Shown: in pieces, positions 26,570-37,524 of the stretch
Position numbering within the stretch: the first letter of the stretch is position 1
How the letters are laid out: each line of letters begins with the position of its first letter
The notes under the pieces: model-generated
What the model saw: the letters and a program-made list of their open reading frames with translations, nothing else
The model's database searches: none
What the model was told of the DNA's origin: nothing
Assembly: GCA_026989655.1 (NCBI GenBank)
Contig: JALSIX010000107.1
Span: forward strand, 1-54,555
DNA: 54,555 nt
Source: Caldilineaceae bacterium
Lineage (GTDB): Bacteria > Chloroflexota > Anaerolineae > Caldilineales > Caldilineaceae
Reading direction: 5' to 3'
Made by a program: the position numbers and the translations under genes

Positions 26570-27594
26570 CAACCGATCACCTGCTCCAATACCCTCAGGT
26601 AGTTGCCTCCCAAGATCTTGCGGATGGTCGCCTCGGAGAATCCCTGTGCCCACAGGGCCTGGGTGATCGCGGGGTAGTGGGTGACGTCGGCCAGGTCCCG
26701 GGGCGGGGTGCAGCCGTCGAAATCGCTGCCCAGGCCCACATGGTCCTCTCCGACCACCTGGATGATGTGGGCGATGTGGGCGATCACATCCTCCAGACTG
26801 GCCTGTTCCGGGTCCTCCCGGCGCAGAAAGGTGTTCACGAAGGTCACGCCGATGACGCCGCCGGTGGCCGCGATGGCCTCCATCTGGGCGTCCGTCAGGT
26901 TGCGGGGGTGGTCGCAGAGCGCGGCCGCGTTGCTGTGGCTCGCGATGACCGGATGTTGGGTGATGGTGAGCACGTCCTCCACCCCGGCCGGGGAGAGGTG
27001 GCTCAGGTCGATCAGGATGCCCAGCTCGTTGCACAGCTCCACCACCTGGACGCCGAACTCCGTGAGGCCGCCACCGGTACGGCGCTCGGCCACGCCGTCA
27101 CAGGCCGGGTTCCGATAGTTCCAGGCCAGGCCCAGGTTCCGCACCCCCAGTCGGTAGTACTGGCGCAGCAGCCCGAGCTCGCCGTCCAGGGCCTCGGCGC
27201 CCTCCAGGCCGGCGATACCGGCCAGCTTGCCGCCGGCCTTGGCCCGCAGGATGTCCTCCACTCGGCGCACCAGGACGAACTCCCGTTCCAGGGTCTCCTC
27301 CAGCATCAGGAGCTGGTCCAGCCGGGCCATGGCATGGGTCACCGGGGCGTGGCGTTGATAGGGCACGGGCACGTAGCAGGCGAAGAACTGGACATCCACC
27401 CCGCCCTCTCGCATGCGGGGCAGGTCGAGATGGCCCTCCTGGCTGCGGTCGCCCAGCCAACGCCGCCCCTCGAGCTGATCGCCGATGCTGTCGCAATGGC
27501 CGTCGATCACCAGCGCGTCGAAGTGGAGGGCCCGGCTCGCGTCCTCCAGGGCCGTGTCGTGGGGCTGGGAATGGGAGCTTGGGGCGTGGGCCAT
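26569..27594 (-). CDS. M19-family membrane dipeptidase
   Basis: A 341-residue zinc peptidase of the renal dipeptidase (M19) family. Metal-site motifs are visible: DGHCDS near residue 30 (DGHxD type), the bridging Glu region [39 protein letters not shown] and GLGSDFDGC. The family hydrolyses dipeptides, often with D-residues. AGGAGAAG stands before the ATG at 27594. It is the first gene of a pair with the AI-2E transporter and has a TTGAAC-18-TACCAT promoter at 27677-27648. Confidence 0.92.
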   Translation of the reverse strand: MAHAPSSHSQPHDTALEDASRALHFDALVIDGHCDSIGDQLEGRRWLGDRSQEGHLDLPRMREGGVDVQFFACYVPVPYQRHAPVTHAMARLDQLLMLEETLEREFVLVRRVEDILRAKAGGKLAGIAGLEGAEALDGELGLLRQYYRLGVRNLGLAWNYRNPACDGVAERRTGGGLTEFGVQVVELCNELGILIDLSHLSPAGVEDVLTITQHPVIASHSNAAALCDHPRNLTDAQMEAIAATGGVIGVTFVNTFLRREDPEQASLEDVIAHIAHIIQVVGEDHVGLGSDFDGCTPPRDLADVTHYPAITQALWAQGFSEATIRKILGGNYLRVLEQVIG

Positions 27595-27898
27595 GGCTTC
27601 TCCTGAGGCTCGGTGTGCACCGCCGCATGCCAGGCGACATCGGTTCCATGGTACACGAACACGGGCGATCCGTTCAAGTCGCGTTTGTAGCGTACAGTGC
27701 GCGCCTGGGCCGGGGGACACCTCCGCCCCAGCCCACACAATACCCCCTGGACGATGTCCCACCGTGGGTGCCCCTGGGGGCGCCCATGGCCCACTGTGCC
27801 CGCCCTGCCTTTCCTGGCCCTCCCAGGAAGCCATGGTACAATGGATGGAGGTCGGCCATCCGAAGGGCTGCCGTGTGCGGCGACCCTACCCAGAGACG
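27595..27898. other. Divergent promoter region, dipeptidase / ubiE-like
   Basis: A 304-bp intergenic region. It holds the minus-strand dipeptidase promoter (27677-27648) and, on the plus strand, TACAAT at 27837-27842 followed by GGATGG, the likely -10 of the UbiE-like gene, without a clear -35. I see no hairpin or riboswitch. Confidence 0.6.
27648..27677 (-). promoter_or_regulatory. Dipeptidase operon promoter
   Basis: TTGAAC (27677-27672), 18-bp spacer, TACCAT (27653-27648) preceded by TG, on the minus strand; the start would be near 27641, about 47 nt before the ATG at 27594. Confidence 0.55.
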
Positions 27899-28621
27899 AT
27901 GTCCACAGCCATGAGCACCCTGCCACCTCCCCAGGAGAAGCCCCGGTACGTGAACCGGATGTTCGCGGCCGTCGCGCCCACGTACGACCTCCTGAACCGG
28001 CTGATCACCGGATATCAGGATGTGTACTGGCGCAGAGAGGTGATCGGGCTGTGCGATCTGCCGCCCCACGGCCGTTTCCTGGACGTGGGCACCGGGACCG
28101 GGGACCTGGCCGCGGAGGCCGTGCGCCGACATCCCTCTGTCACCGCGGTGGGCTGCGACTTCACCTACGAGATGATGGCCCACGGCCGCCACAAGGCGTC
28201 CGGCCGCATCCACTTCGTCCAGGGAGACGCCCTGGACCTCCCCTTCCCAGACGCCACCTTCGACGCGGTGGCCAGCGGCTTCCTCCTGCGCAACGTGGCC
28301 GACGTAGACCGGGCACTGCGGGAGCAGGTGCGGGTCACCAAGCCCGGGGGACGGGTGGTCTGTCTGGAGACCACGCCCCCGGAGAGTGCCCTGCTGGAGC
28401 CCCTGGTGCGCTTCCATCTCCTCAAGGTGATCCCCGCCTTGGGGCGGCTCCTCAGCCCCGCAGGGGACGCCTACACCTATCTGCCCCAGAGCACGGTCCA
28501 CTTTCTGAAGCCCCAGGAGCTGGCCCACCGGATGGAACGGGCCGGCCTGGCCCATGTCTTCTTCCAGCGCCGGATGTTCGGCACGGTGGCCATCCATGTG
28601 GGCATGGTGGTGGCACCATGA
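27899..28621 (+). CDS. UbiE/COQ5-type quinone methyltransferase
   Basis: A 240-residue SAM-dependent methyltransferase. Near the N terminus it has the UbiE-specific YVNRMFAAVAPTYDLLNRL, then motif I FLDVGTGTGDLAAEA, GCDFTYEMM, and FDAVASGFLLRNVADVDRALRE followed by VTKPGGRVVCLE. UbiE methylates demethylmenaquinone (or the benzoquinone precursor of ubiquinone); in this lineage menaquinone is the likely product. The usual GLRN appears here as LLRN. Start choice is uncertain between ATGs at 27899 and 27911, neither with a good ribosome site. A UbiA-family gene lies 21 kb away at 49162, not linked. Confidence 0.87.
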   Translation: MSTAMSTLPPPQEKPRYVNRMFAAVAPTYDLLNRLITGYQDVYWRREVIGLCDLPPHGRFLDVGTGTGDLAAEAVRRHPSVTAVGCDFTYEMMAHGRHKASGRIHFVQGDALDLPFPDATFDAVASGFLLRNVADVDRALREQVRVTKPGGRVVCLETTPPESALLEPLVRFHLLKVIPALGRLLSPAGDAYTYLPQSTVHFLKPQELAHRMERAGLAHVFFQRRMFGTVAIHVGMVVAP

Positions 28622-28670
28622 GGACGCCCGGAGACGGGGAAGCATCTGTGGAGGAGAGGTGAAAGCAGCC

Positions 28671-29438
28671 ATGAGCCCACGTGGAGGGGAGAGATCCCCG
28701 GAGAGCCGGGCCGCGGTGCGGGGCAATCCCTCCTTCGTGTGGCGGGCCGGCCAGGAACGTCGTCTGCGCCGGATCCTGGACTGGGCACCTCGGCCCCTGG
28801 CCCGGATCCTGGTGGACGGCTGTGGAGTGGGCCTGTACGTGCGGGCCCTCCAGATGCACGTGCCAGAGGTCCACGGGGTGGACATCGAGGGGACATATCT
28901 GGAACGAGCCCGGGAGAACGCGGCGGGCGCCCACCTGCTCCTGGGTCGGGGAGAGGCACTGCCCTACCACGATGGGGTGTTCGATCTGGTGCTCAGCCAC
29001 GAGGTGTTGGAGCATGTGGCCGACGACCGGGCCGCGGCCAGAGAGATGGTCCGGGTCCTCCGTCCCGGGGGACGGGCCATCGTCTTCGTTCCCAACCGCC
29101 TCTACCCCTTCGAGACCCACGGCATATACTGGCGGGGGAAGTACATCTTCGGCAACATCCCCCTGGTCAACTACCTCCCCGACCCCGTGCGTGGGCACCT
29201 GGCCCCCCACGTCCGGGCCTACACCCGACGGGGGCTGTTGTCCCTCTTCCGGGGACAGCCGGTACGGGTGTGCCATCTGGCCACCATCTTCCCGGGCTAC
29301 GACAACCTGGCTGCCCGCCTGCCAACCCTGGGGCGCTGGATCCGGCGGATCACCTACGGGCTGGAGGCCACAGCCCTGGCCGGCCTGGGCCTGAGCCACT
29401 TCCTGGTGGTGGAAAAGGTCGGGGGAAACGATCGGTGA
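28671..29438 (+). CDS. Class I SAM-dependent methyltransferase
   Basis: A 255-residue methyltransferase of the Methyltransf_11 kind. Motif I is ILVDGCGVGLYVRAL, followed by VHGVDIEGTYLERAREN, LPYHDGVFDLVLSHEVLEHV and VLRPGGRAIVFVPN. After residue 150 a segment (ETHGIYWRGKYIFGNIPLVN) lies where such enzymes often bind lipid or sugar acceptors. The substrate is unknown. The ATG at 28671 has AGGTGA nine bases upstream; a GTG at 28659 is the alternative. It follows the UbiE-like gene by 49 bp, so both are likely one transcript. Confidence 0.8.
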   Translation: MSPRGGERSPESRAAVRGNPSFVWRAGQERRLRRILDWAPRPLARILVDGCGVGLYVRALQMHVPEVHGVDIEGTYLERARENAAGAHLLLGRGEALPYHDGVFDLVLSHEVLEHVADDRAAAREMVRVLRPGGRAIVFVPNRLYPFETHGIYWRGKYIFGNIPLVNYLPDPVRGHLAPHVRAYTRRGLLSLFRGQPVRVCHLATIFPGYDNLAARLPTLGRWIRRITYGLEATALAGLGLSHFLVVEKVGGNDR

Positions 29439-29504
29439 CAGAGGCCGGCTCTCCGCCCTCCCTATCTCACCCTATTTCCCCCGCCCCCTGGGGTGGTCGC
29501 TGGC

Positions 29505-30425
29505 TCACTCCACCGGGGTCAGCCAACCCCACTTGTCCGGGTGGGTGCCCTCCACGATGCCGAAGAAGACCTCCTGGATGGCCTGGGTGATGGGCCCCCG
29601 GCGTCCGTCGCCCACGGGCAGGCGGTCCACGGAGCGGACCGGGGTGATCTCCGCGGCCGTGCCGGTGAAGAAGATCTCGTCCGCCAGGTAGAGCATCTCC
29701 CGGGGAATGGTGGTCTCCTTCACCGGGTAGCCCAGATCCCGGGCGATGGTCACCGCGCAGTCTCGGGTGATGCCGCCCAGGATGCTGTTGTACAGGGGTG
29801 GGGTGTGGAGCACGCCCCTGTAGATCACGAAGATGTTCTCCCCGCTGCCCTCGCTCACGTAGCCGTGGACGTCCAGGGCGATCCCCTCCACGAAGCCGTT
29901 GTCCCGGGCCTCCATGACGATGTTCTGGCTGTTCACGTACTGGCCGCCGATCTTGGCCATGGCGCTCAGGGTGTCCGGGGCCATGCGCCGCCAACTGCTC
30001 ACCTGGACATCCACCCCCTGTTCGATGGCCTCGGGCCCCAGGTAACGGCCCCAGGGCACCGCGGCCAGGATGGCCTCCACCGGACAGCTCCGCCCGTCCA
30101 CCCCCAAGGTCTCGTAGCCCCGAAAGACCAAGGGGCGAATGTACGCGCTGCCCAGGCCGTTGGCCTTCAGGACCTGTCGGGTCACCTCCATCCACTCGTC
30201 CACCGTGAGGGGAGAGGGGATGCGGGCCACCTTACAGCTATAGAGCAACCGCTCGAAGTGCTCCGGCCCCCGGAAGATGGCCGGCCCGTGGCGGGTCTCG
30301 TAGGCCCGGATGCCCTCGAAGACGCTGCTGCCGTAGTGGAGGGCATGGGTGAAGACATGGACGGTGGCCTGGTCCCAGGGGAGGAGCTCGCCGTTCATCC
30401 AGATGTAATCGGCCTTCATGGGCAT
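29505..30425 (-). CDS. ilvE: Branched-chain amino acid aminotransferase
   Basis: A 306-residue fold-type IV PLP transaminase. It shows YIWMNGELLPWDQA at the start, HYGSSVFEGIRAYET, the lysine region MAKIGGQYVNSQN, YVSEGSGENIFVIYRG and LYLADEIFFTGTAAEITPV. The length and motifs fit IlvE, the last step in leucine, isoleucine and valine synthesis. AGGAG stands upstream of the ATG at 30425. No ilv or leu partners are in the window; it has its own promoter at 30576-30548 and diverges from an ABC exporter operon. Confidence 0.94.
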   Translation of the reverse strand: MPMKADYIWMNGELLPWDQATVHVFTHALHYGSSVFEGIRAYETRHGPAIFRGPEHFERLLYSCKVARIPSPLTVDEWMEVTRQVLKANGLGSAYIRPLVFRGYETLGVDGRSCPVEAILAAVPWGRYLGPEAIEQGVDVQVSSWRRMAPDTLSAMAKIGGQYVNSQNIVMEARDNGFVEGIALDVHGYVSEGSGENIFVIYRGVLHTPPLYNSILGGITRDCAVTIARDLGYPVKETTIPREMLYLADEIFFTGTAAEITPVRSVDRLPVGDGRRGPITQAIQEVFFGIVEGTHPDKWGWLTPVE

Positions 30426-30547
30426 GGTCGCACTCCTGTGGTTGCGGGTGGTTCGAGAGCGGTTCGCGGGTGTGCCTTCGATGCCCCGGCCCATCCACGC
30501 CTCCCGGAGGCGGAGGACACGGCGGCCGAAGCGGTGGGACGGCCTCC

Positions 30548-30576
30548 ATTATATCGGCCCGGTCCTCCGGTGTCCA
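30548..30576 (-). promoter_or_regulatory. ilvE promoter
   Basis: TGGACA (30576-30571), 17-bp spacer, TATAAT (30553-30548) on the minus strand: a full consensus -10 and five of six in the -35. The start is near 30541, leaving a leader of about 115 nt with no obvious attenuator. Confidence 0.8.
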
Positions 30577-30680
30577 CCGGAGCCGGGCCCGGAGATCACG
30601 GAGGCCGGGATGGTGGGCCCCCGTGTGTGGGGAATGTCCCGGGGGCCATGTGGCGGACCCGGCAGGCGGGCGATCCGGCC

Positions 30681-30709
30681 TTGACATCCGGATATTCCGG
30701 GACTATGGT
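30681..30709 (+). promoter_or_regulatory. ABC exporter promoter with dyad in spacer
   Basis: TTGACA (30681-30686), 17-bp spacer, TATGGT (30704-30709). The spacer itself contains CCGGA-TAT-TCCGG (30688-30700), a perfect 5-bp inverted repeat placed where a repressor would block polymerase. The start would be near 30716. Confidence 0.7.
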
Positions 30710-30783
30710 GGTAACGAAGGCGTTCGGCCTCTGTCCGTGCCCCATGGCGGCCATCGGCGCGGGTCTCCAGGAGAGGGGATGGC

Positions 30784-33015
30784 ATGATCCTGCGCAACCT
30801 GAGACGCCGGGCCATCCGCAGTCTGCTCACCCTGCTGGGCATCGGGGTGGGTGTGGCCGCGGTCATCTCCCTGGGAGCCATCGCCCAGGGGCTGGCCCAG
30901 AACTACGCGACCGTGGTGGCCGGCGGCGAGAACGAGCTGCTGGTGACCCAGGCCAACGCCATCGATCCCGCCTTCAGCAGCCTGGACCTGACCCTGGCCG
31001 ACCGTCTGCGCCAGGTGCCCGGCGTGGAACGGGTGGAGCCGGGGGTCTACGCCTGGGTGACCACCGAGGCGCTCCCCTTCCTGCTGATCTTCGGCTACGA
31101 ACCCGACAGTGTGGCCCTCCGCCACTACAACGTGGTGGCAGGTCGGGGCCTGCGCCGATCCGGGGAGATGGTGCTGGGACGTCGGGCTGCCGAGTCCCTG
31201 AAGATGGGGGTGGGAGACACCCTGCGCCTCTACGGCCGTCCCTACCAGATCGTGGGCATCTACGAGACGGGCCAGGCTCTGGAGGAATCGGGCGGTGTGG
31301 TGGTGCTGGAGGATGCCCAGGCCATTGCCAAGAAGGAACGGCGGGTCAGCCTCTTCCAGGTGGGGCTACGGCGAGGCCAGGAGGTGGAGCCGGTCATCCG
31401 GCGGATCCAGGCCCTGGATCGGGATCTGAAGGTGAGCCGAACCGGTGCCCTGGAGTCCAACCAACAGTGGTCCGAGATCCTGGAGGGGTTCGCCCTGGGC
31501 GTCGCGGGCATCGCCATCCTCATCGGCGGCCTGGGCATGATGAACGCCATGATCATGAGCGTTCTGGAGCGGACCCGGGAGATCGGCACCCTGCGGGCCC
31601 TGGGCTGGAGCCGGGCCCGGGTGTTGGCCCTGATCCTGGCCGAGTCCATGGCCCTGAGCCTGGGAGGCGGCCTGGCCGGGGCGGTCCTGGGCGTGGCGCT
31701 GACGGAGCTGGCGGCCCGGGCCCCGGGTGTGGGGGCCATGCTGGTGGGCGTCTACACGCCGAAGGTCTTTGCCCAGGGCCTGGGCACCGCGTGGGTTCTG
31801 GGCCTGGTGGGGGGTGTCTACCCGGCCTGGCGGGCCGCGGGCCTCCAACCCGTGGAGGCCCTGCGCTACGAGGGTGGGGGCGGGGACGGCGCGGCGGGAG
31901 GGCTGAGCCGGGTGGGCCCCGCGGCCTTCCGCAACCTCTGGCGACGACGCCTGCGCACCCTGGTGGCCGCCACCGGCATCGGCATCGGCGTGGCCACCCT
32001 GGTCATGCTGGGCGGCCTGACCAACGGCTTCATCCAACAGCTCAACAACCTGGCCGGCTCGGGCACACCGGGTTCCATCACCGTGATGCAGAAGGACGTG
32101 CCGGACATGAGCCTGAGCGCCCTGGACGAGCGGATGGTCTCCGCGATCCGGGCCATGCCCCATGTGCAGGCCGTCAGCCCGGTGGTCCTGGGCTTCGAGA
32201 TGTCCGAGAACTTCCCCCTCTTCATCGTCCTGGGCATCGATCCCGGTTCGCCGGCCATGCGCCACTACCGCCTCATCCAGGGACGGGGGATCCGACGCCC
32301 CAACGAGATCCTCCTGGGCAAGAGCGCGGCCGAGGACTACGGTTTCCAGGCCGGGGACACCATCGAGGTGCTGGGCAACCGCTACCGGGTGGTGGGGATC
32401 TACGAGACCGGGGTGGCCTGGGAGGAGGTGGGCGGCATCCTGGCCCTGCGGGAGGCCCAGCGGCTGTTCAACCGCCCCCGCTCCGTGAGCTACCTCTTCG
32501 TGGATGTGGATCGGCCCGAGGACGCGGAGGCCGTCCGCCAGGCCATCCGGCGCCGCTTCCCCGACGTGAGCGCCAGCCTGAGCAGCGAGTTCGCCCAGAA
32601 CACCAACGACATCCAACAGACCCAGGCCATGGCCGGGGCCATCAGCCTGCTGGCCATCATCGTGGGCGGCATTGTGGTGACCAACACCATGGTCATGTCC
32701 ATCCACGAGCGCACCCGGGAGATCGGCACCCTGCGGGCCCTGGGCTGGGCCCGTGGCCGGATCTTGGGCCAGGTCATGGAGGAGAGCCTCTACCTCTGTC
32801 TCCTCTCCGCCCTCCTGGGCTCGGCCCTGGGGGTGGGGCTGTTGACCCTGGCCACCGCCCTGCCCTACTTCGGGGCACTCCTGCGCCCGGTGTGGGACGT
32901 GTTCACCTTCGCCCAGGCAGCCGGGGTGGCCCTCGTCCTGGGCCTCCTGGGAGGTGTCTACCCGGCCTGGCGGGCCGCGGGCCTCCAGCCCGTGGAGGCC
33001 CTGCGCTACGAATGA
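30784..33015 (+). CDS. ABC transporter permease, internally duplicated FtsX/MacB type
   Basis: A 743-residue protein made of two complete FtsX-like permease units of about 375 residues. Each unit has an N-terminal membrane helix (RSLLTLLGIGVGVAAVISL and, in unit 2, LRTLVAATGIGIGVATLVM), an extracytoplasmic MacB-PCD-like domain, then three helices. Both units contain ERTREIGTLRALGW and both end GGVYPAWRAAGLQPVEALRY. MacB/LolCE-type permeases use mechanotransmission to export or extract substrates; two separate or identical subunits are normal, so here both halves are on one chain. It shares a promoter with the adaptor and ATPase genes, and its stop codon overlaps an ATG. Confidence 0.9.
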   Translation: MILRNLRRRAIRSLLTLLGIGVGVAAVISLGAIAQGLAQNYATVVAGGENELLVTQANAIDPAFSSLDLTLADRLRQVPGVERVEPGVYAWVTTEALPFLLIFGYEPDSVALRHYNVVAGRGLRRSGEMVLGRRAAESLKMGVGDTLRLYGRPYQIVGIYETGQALEESGGVVVLEDAQAIAKKERRVSLFQVGLRRGQEVEPVIRRIQALDRDLKVSRTGALESNQQWSEILEGFALGVAGIAILIGGLGMMNAMIMSVLERTREIGTLRALGWSRARVLALILAESMALSLGGGLAGAVLGVALTELAARAPGVGAMLVGVYTPKVFAQGLGTAWVLGLVGGVYPAWRAAGLQPVEALRYEGGGGDGAAGGLSRVGPAAFRNLWRRRLRTLVAATGIGIGVATLVMLGGLTNGFIQQLNNLAGSGTPGSITVMQKDVPDMSLSALDERMVSAIRAMPHVQAVSPVVLGFEMSENFPLFIVLGIDPGSPAMRHYRLIQGRGIRRPNEILLGKSAAEDYGFQAGDTIEVLGNRYRVVGIYETGVAWEEVGGILALREAQRLFNRPRSVSYLFVDVDRPEDAEAVRQAIRRRFPDVSASLSSEFAQNTNDIQQTQAMAGAISLLAIIVGGIVVTNTMVMSIHERTREIGTLRALGWARGRILGQVMEESLYLCLLSALLGSALGVGLLTLATALPYFGALLRPVWDVFTFAQAAGVALVLGLLGGVYPAWRAAGLQPVEALRYE

Positions 33016-33032
33016 GGCAAGGGGGAGAGATC

Positions 33033-34361
33033 ATGCGACGGCTGATGGGCCTGATCCTGGCCGGGCTCCTGGTGGCCGGGGCCGCATGGTGGGGGTACAC
33101 CACCTACGGCCCCTCCCAAGAGACCCGGCCCGGGCAGCCCCGGGAGACGGCAGAGGCACAGCCGCCCCCGGAGGATCTGGAGAGCGTGGTCTGGGCCTCG
33201 GGAAGGCTGGTGCCCAGGCGCTGGGCCAACCTGAGCACCCAGGTGGGCGGCACCGTGGCCCAGATCCATGTGGCCGAGGGGGACTGGGTGCAGGCCGGAG
33301 ATCTGTTGTTGGAGCTGGAGAACCGGACACTGGAGGCCCAGGTGACCCAGGCCCGGGCCCGGTTGGCCCAGGCCCGGGCCGCGTTCGACAAGGTCCAGGC
33401 CGGCCCCACGGAGGCCGAGGTCGCGGCCGCCCGGGCCGAGGTGGCCGGGGCCCAGGCCGCGCTGGCCCAGGCCGAAGGCCAGCTCCAGGAGGCCCAGGCC
33501 GCCCTCGCGCAGGCAGAGGCCCAGTTGGCCATTGCCCAGGCCCAGTACGACGAGCTGATCAGCCACCCGACGGAGCCGGAGCGGAGGCTGGCCGAGGCCG
33601 AGCTGGAGAGGGCCCAGGCCGCGCTGAACCAGGCCACCGCGGCCTACAATCAGGTGCGAGGGGACCCCAACATCGCGGCTCGGCCCGAGGCCCTGGCCCT
33701 CCAACAGGCCACCGCGGCCTTCAAGGCGGCCCAGGCTCAATACGACCTGAAGGTCCAGGGACCCACCCCGGAACGGCGGGCCATTGCCCTGGCCCAGGTG
33801 CGTTCCGCCCAGGCCGCGGTGGCCCTGGCCCGGGCCCGGCTGCCGGGCGCCCAGGCCCACGTGGACGCGGCCCGAGCCCGGCTGGCCGGAGCCCAGGCCG
33901 CGCTGGAGCGCCTGTTGGCCACCCCCACGGAGGAGGACCTGGCCATGGCCCAGGCCGATGTGGAGGCGGCCATCGCCGGGCTGGCCAACGCCCATGCCCA
34001 GCTCCGACAGACCCAGGTCATCGCGCCCTTCCAGGGCCAGGTGGGGCGCATCCACGTCCGGCCCGGCGAGCTGGCCGGGGCCGGCCAGCCCCTGATCCTG
34101 TTGGGAGACACCCGGGCCATGCACGTGGAGACCACCGACCTGCGGGAGACCGACGTGGTCTTCCTCCAGGAGGGCATGTCCGTGGAGGTCACCTTCGATG
34201 CCCTGCCCGAGGAGACCTTCCAGGGCACGGTGGCCCGCATCGCGCCGGTCAGCCGGGCGGAGCAGGGGGGCACCAACTACACGGTGGAGATCGCCCTCGA
34301 CCGCCTGGACAGCCGCCTGCGCTGGGGAATGACCGCGTTTGTGAACATCGAGATCCCGTGA
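33033..34361 (+). CDS. HlyD/MacA-like periplasmic adaptor with long coiled coil
   Basis: A 442-residue adaptor. An N-terminal anchor (LMGLILAGLLVAGAAWWGY, residues 4-22) precedes the first half of a lipoyl domain (STQVGGTVAQIHVAEGDWVQAGD). A very long Ala/Gln/Glu-rich coiled coil follows (about residues 95-330, repeats like AQARARLAQARAAF). The second lipoyl half (APFQGQVGRIHVRPGELAG) and a beta-barrel domain (VDEEGMSVEVTF-type region) come last. In tripartite exporters such adaptors bridge permease and outer layer. GGGGGAG precedes the ATG at 33033; the ATG at 33012 overlaps the permease stop but lacks spacing to a ribosome site. Confidence 0.88.
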   Translation: MRRLMGLILAGLLVAGAAWWGYTTYGPSQETRPGQPRETAEAQPPPEDLESVVWASGRLVPRRWANLSTQVGGTVAQIHVAEGDWVQAGDLLLELENRTLEAQVTQARARLAQARAAFDKVQAGPTEAEVAAARAEVAGAQAALAQAEGQLQEAQAALAQAEAQLAIAQAQYDELISHPTEPERRLAEAELERAQAALNQATAAYNQVRGDPNIAARPEALALQQATAAFKAAQAQYDLKVQGPTPERRAIALAQVRSAQAAVALARARLPGAQAHVDAARARLAGAQAALERLLATPTEEDLAMAQADVEAAIAGLANAHAQLRQTQVIAPFQGQVGRIHVRPGELAGAGQPLILLGDTRAMHVETTDLRETDVVFLQEGMSVEVTFDALPEETFQGTVARIAPVSRAEQGGTNYTVEIALDRLDSRLRWGMTAFVNIEIP

Positions 34362-34387
34362 GCCCGCCCCACCCCGATGGGTGTCCC

Positions 34388-35275
34388 ATGTCCACAGAGC
34401 CCCTGATCCGCACCGAGAACCTGACCAAGGTCTACGGTCGTGGGCCCACCGCGGTCCGCGCCTTGGACGGGGTGTCGCTGGAGGTCTACCCCGGGGAGTT
34501 CCTCGCGGTGATGGGGCCCAGCGGGTGCGGCAAGAGCACCCTGCTCAACCTCCTGGGCGCTCTGGATCGACCCACCGAGGGGCAGGTGTGGGTGCAGGGC
34601 GAGGATCTCGCCCGGCTGAAGGATGTGGACCGGTTCCGGGCCCAGACCGTGGGCTTCGTCTTCCAGCTCCATAACCTGTTGCCCACCCTCACCGCGTTGG
34701 AGAACGTGGAGATCCCCATGCAGGGGCTGGGCATGGGCCGAGGCCCACGCCGGGAACGAGCCCGGGAGCTGCTGGCCCGGGTGGGGCTGGCCGATCGGAT
34801 GGACCATCTGCCCAGCCAGCTCTCCGGAGGACAGCGCCAACGGGTGGCCATTGCCCGGGCCCTGGCCAACGACCCGGCCCTCATCCTGGCGGACGAGCCC
34901 ACCGGCTCCCTGGACAGCCAGAGCGGCGAGGAGCTCCTGGCCCTCTTCGAGGACCTGAACCGGGCACACGGCACCACCATCCTGGTGGTGACCCACGACC
35001 GCCGGGTGGCCCAGGTGACCCGGCGCATCCTGCGCATGCGGGACGGCCGGATGGTGGACGACCACCGGGTGACGGACCCCCTGGAGGAGGACCTGCGCAT
35101 GTTGGCCCACAGCCGGCTGGGGCAGGCGGTTCTGCAAGGCAAGCCGGTATCCTCCCGGGTGCTCCTGCCCGAGGAGCGGGCGGTGTTCCAGCGGGTGCTG
35201 CGACGGGCGCTGGGCCTTCCCGAGGAGGGGGCATTGGCGGAACCGGAGCTCGACGAACAGTCCGCCCGGGGCTGA
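34388..35275 (+). CDS. ABC transporter ATP-binding protein (MacB/LolD type)
   Basis: A 295-residue ATPase. It has Walker A GPSGCGKST (about residue 42), the Q-loop in FVFQLHNLLP, signature LSGGQRQRVAIARALA, Walker B LILADEPTGSLD and the switch histidine in VVTHDRR. These features match the MacB/LolD/FtsE subgroup that drives FtsX-like permeases. A C-terminal extension of about 60 residues beyond the ATPase core (from DDHRVTDPLEE) is unusual for the family. It follows the adaptor gene by 26 bp, completing a three-gene export operon. The substrate is not predictable. Confidence 0.93.
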   Translation: MSTEPLIRTENLTKVYGRGPTAVRALDGVSLEVYPGEFLAVMGPSGCGKSTLLNLLGALDRPTEGQVWVQGEDLARLKDVDRFRAQTVGFVFQLHNLLPTLTALENVEIPMQGLGMGRGPRRERARELLARVGLADRMDHLPSQLSGGQRQRVAIARALANDPALILADEPTGSLDSQSGEELLALFEDLNRAHGTTILVVTHDRRVAQVTRRILRMRDGRMVDDHRVTDPLEEDLRMLAHSRLGQAVLQGKPVSSRVLLPEERAVFQRVLRRALGLPEEGALAEPELDEQSARG

Positions 35276-35300
35276 GGGGCCCAGCGGGGCAGAGAGAGGC

Positions 35301-35346
35301 GGAAAGAAAAAAGAACGAGGCGCCAGGGCCGTGGCCCTGGCGCCTC
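35301..35346 (-). terminator. groESL intrinsic terminator
   Basis: On the minus strand, a perfect 14-bp stem (35346-35333 and 35330-35317, GAGGCGCCAGGGCC type) with a two-base loop is followed by C and GTTCTTTTTTCTTT (35315 downward). It stands about 50 nt beyond the groL stop, and its plus-strand face may also end the ABC operon. Confidence 0.85.
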
Positions 35347-35394
35347 AACGGTCGGCCCTGGGCTCTACCCGGGCCGCTCCGTTCCCTCACACGG

Positions 35395-37146
<1,752 letters not shown>

Positions 37147-37446
37147 TTACCGGCGGCCGTTCTCCACAATGGCCAGGACGTCGTTCTCCCGCAGAATGAG
37201 GAGCTCGTCCCCCTCCAGCTTGACGTTCGTGCCCGCGTACTTGGCGTAGAGCACCACATCCCCCAGCTTCACGTCCATGGGGATCCGCTCGCCCTTCTCG
37301 TTCCGGGCACCGGGCCCCACCGCGATGACCTCACCCTGCTGGGGCTTCTCCTTCGCGGTCTCGGGCAGGTAGATGCCGGAGGCGGTCTGCTCTTCCTGCT
37401 CAATGGGCTTCACGACCAGTCGATCCCCCAGTGGTTTGAGCTTCAT
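37147..37446 (-). CDS. groS: 10-kDa co-chaperonin GroES
   Basis: A 99-residue co-chaperonin with the mobile-loop region [19 protein letters not shown] (residues about 17-35), GEVIAVGPG, and the C-terminal [16 protein letters not shown]. It caps the GroEL ring. The ATG at 37446 has AGGAGGAG upstream; the longer frame to 37497 runs into the promoter leader. Expression is expected from the promoter at 37589-37561 under CIRCE control. Confidence 0.97.
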   Translation of the reverse strand: MKLKPLGDRLVVKPIEQEEQTASGIYLPETAKEKPQQGEVIAVGPGARNEKGERIPMDVKLGDVVLYAKYAGTNVKLEGDELLILRENDVLAIVENGRR

Positions 37447-37524
37447 GGATACCTCTCCTCCTTCTGTCGATTCGGGTGGAACTCGGTGTGTGGTCATGGA
37501 AAGGCATTGTCACGGCATCGCCGG

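Larger units (their letters stand above)
30426..30783. other. Divergent promoter region, ilvE / ABC exporter
   Basis: A 358-bp region holding the ilvE promoter (30576-30548, minus) and the exporter promoter (30681-30709, plus) with a small dyad in its spacer. Between them, 30577-30680 shows nothing recognisable. Confidence 0.65.

Noticed and set aside
29493-34361. A 1622-codon open frame running antisense through ilvE and across the ABC permease
   Set aside because: It overlaps two clearly recognisable genes, its translation is Gly/Pro/Arg-rich nonsense there, and only its last 442 codons (33033-34361) form a real adaptor protein. Long stop-free shadow frames are expected at this GC content.
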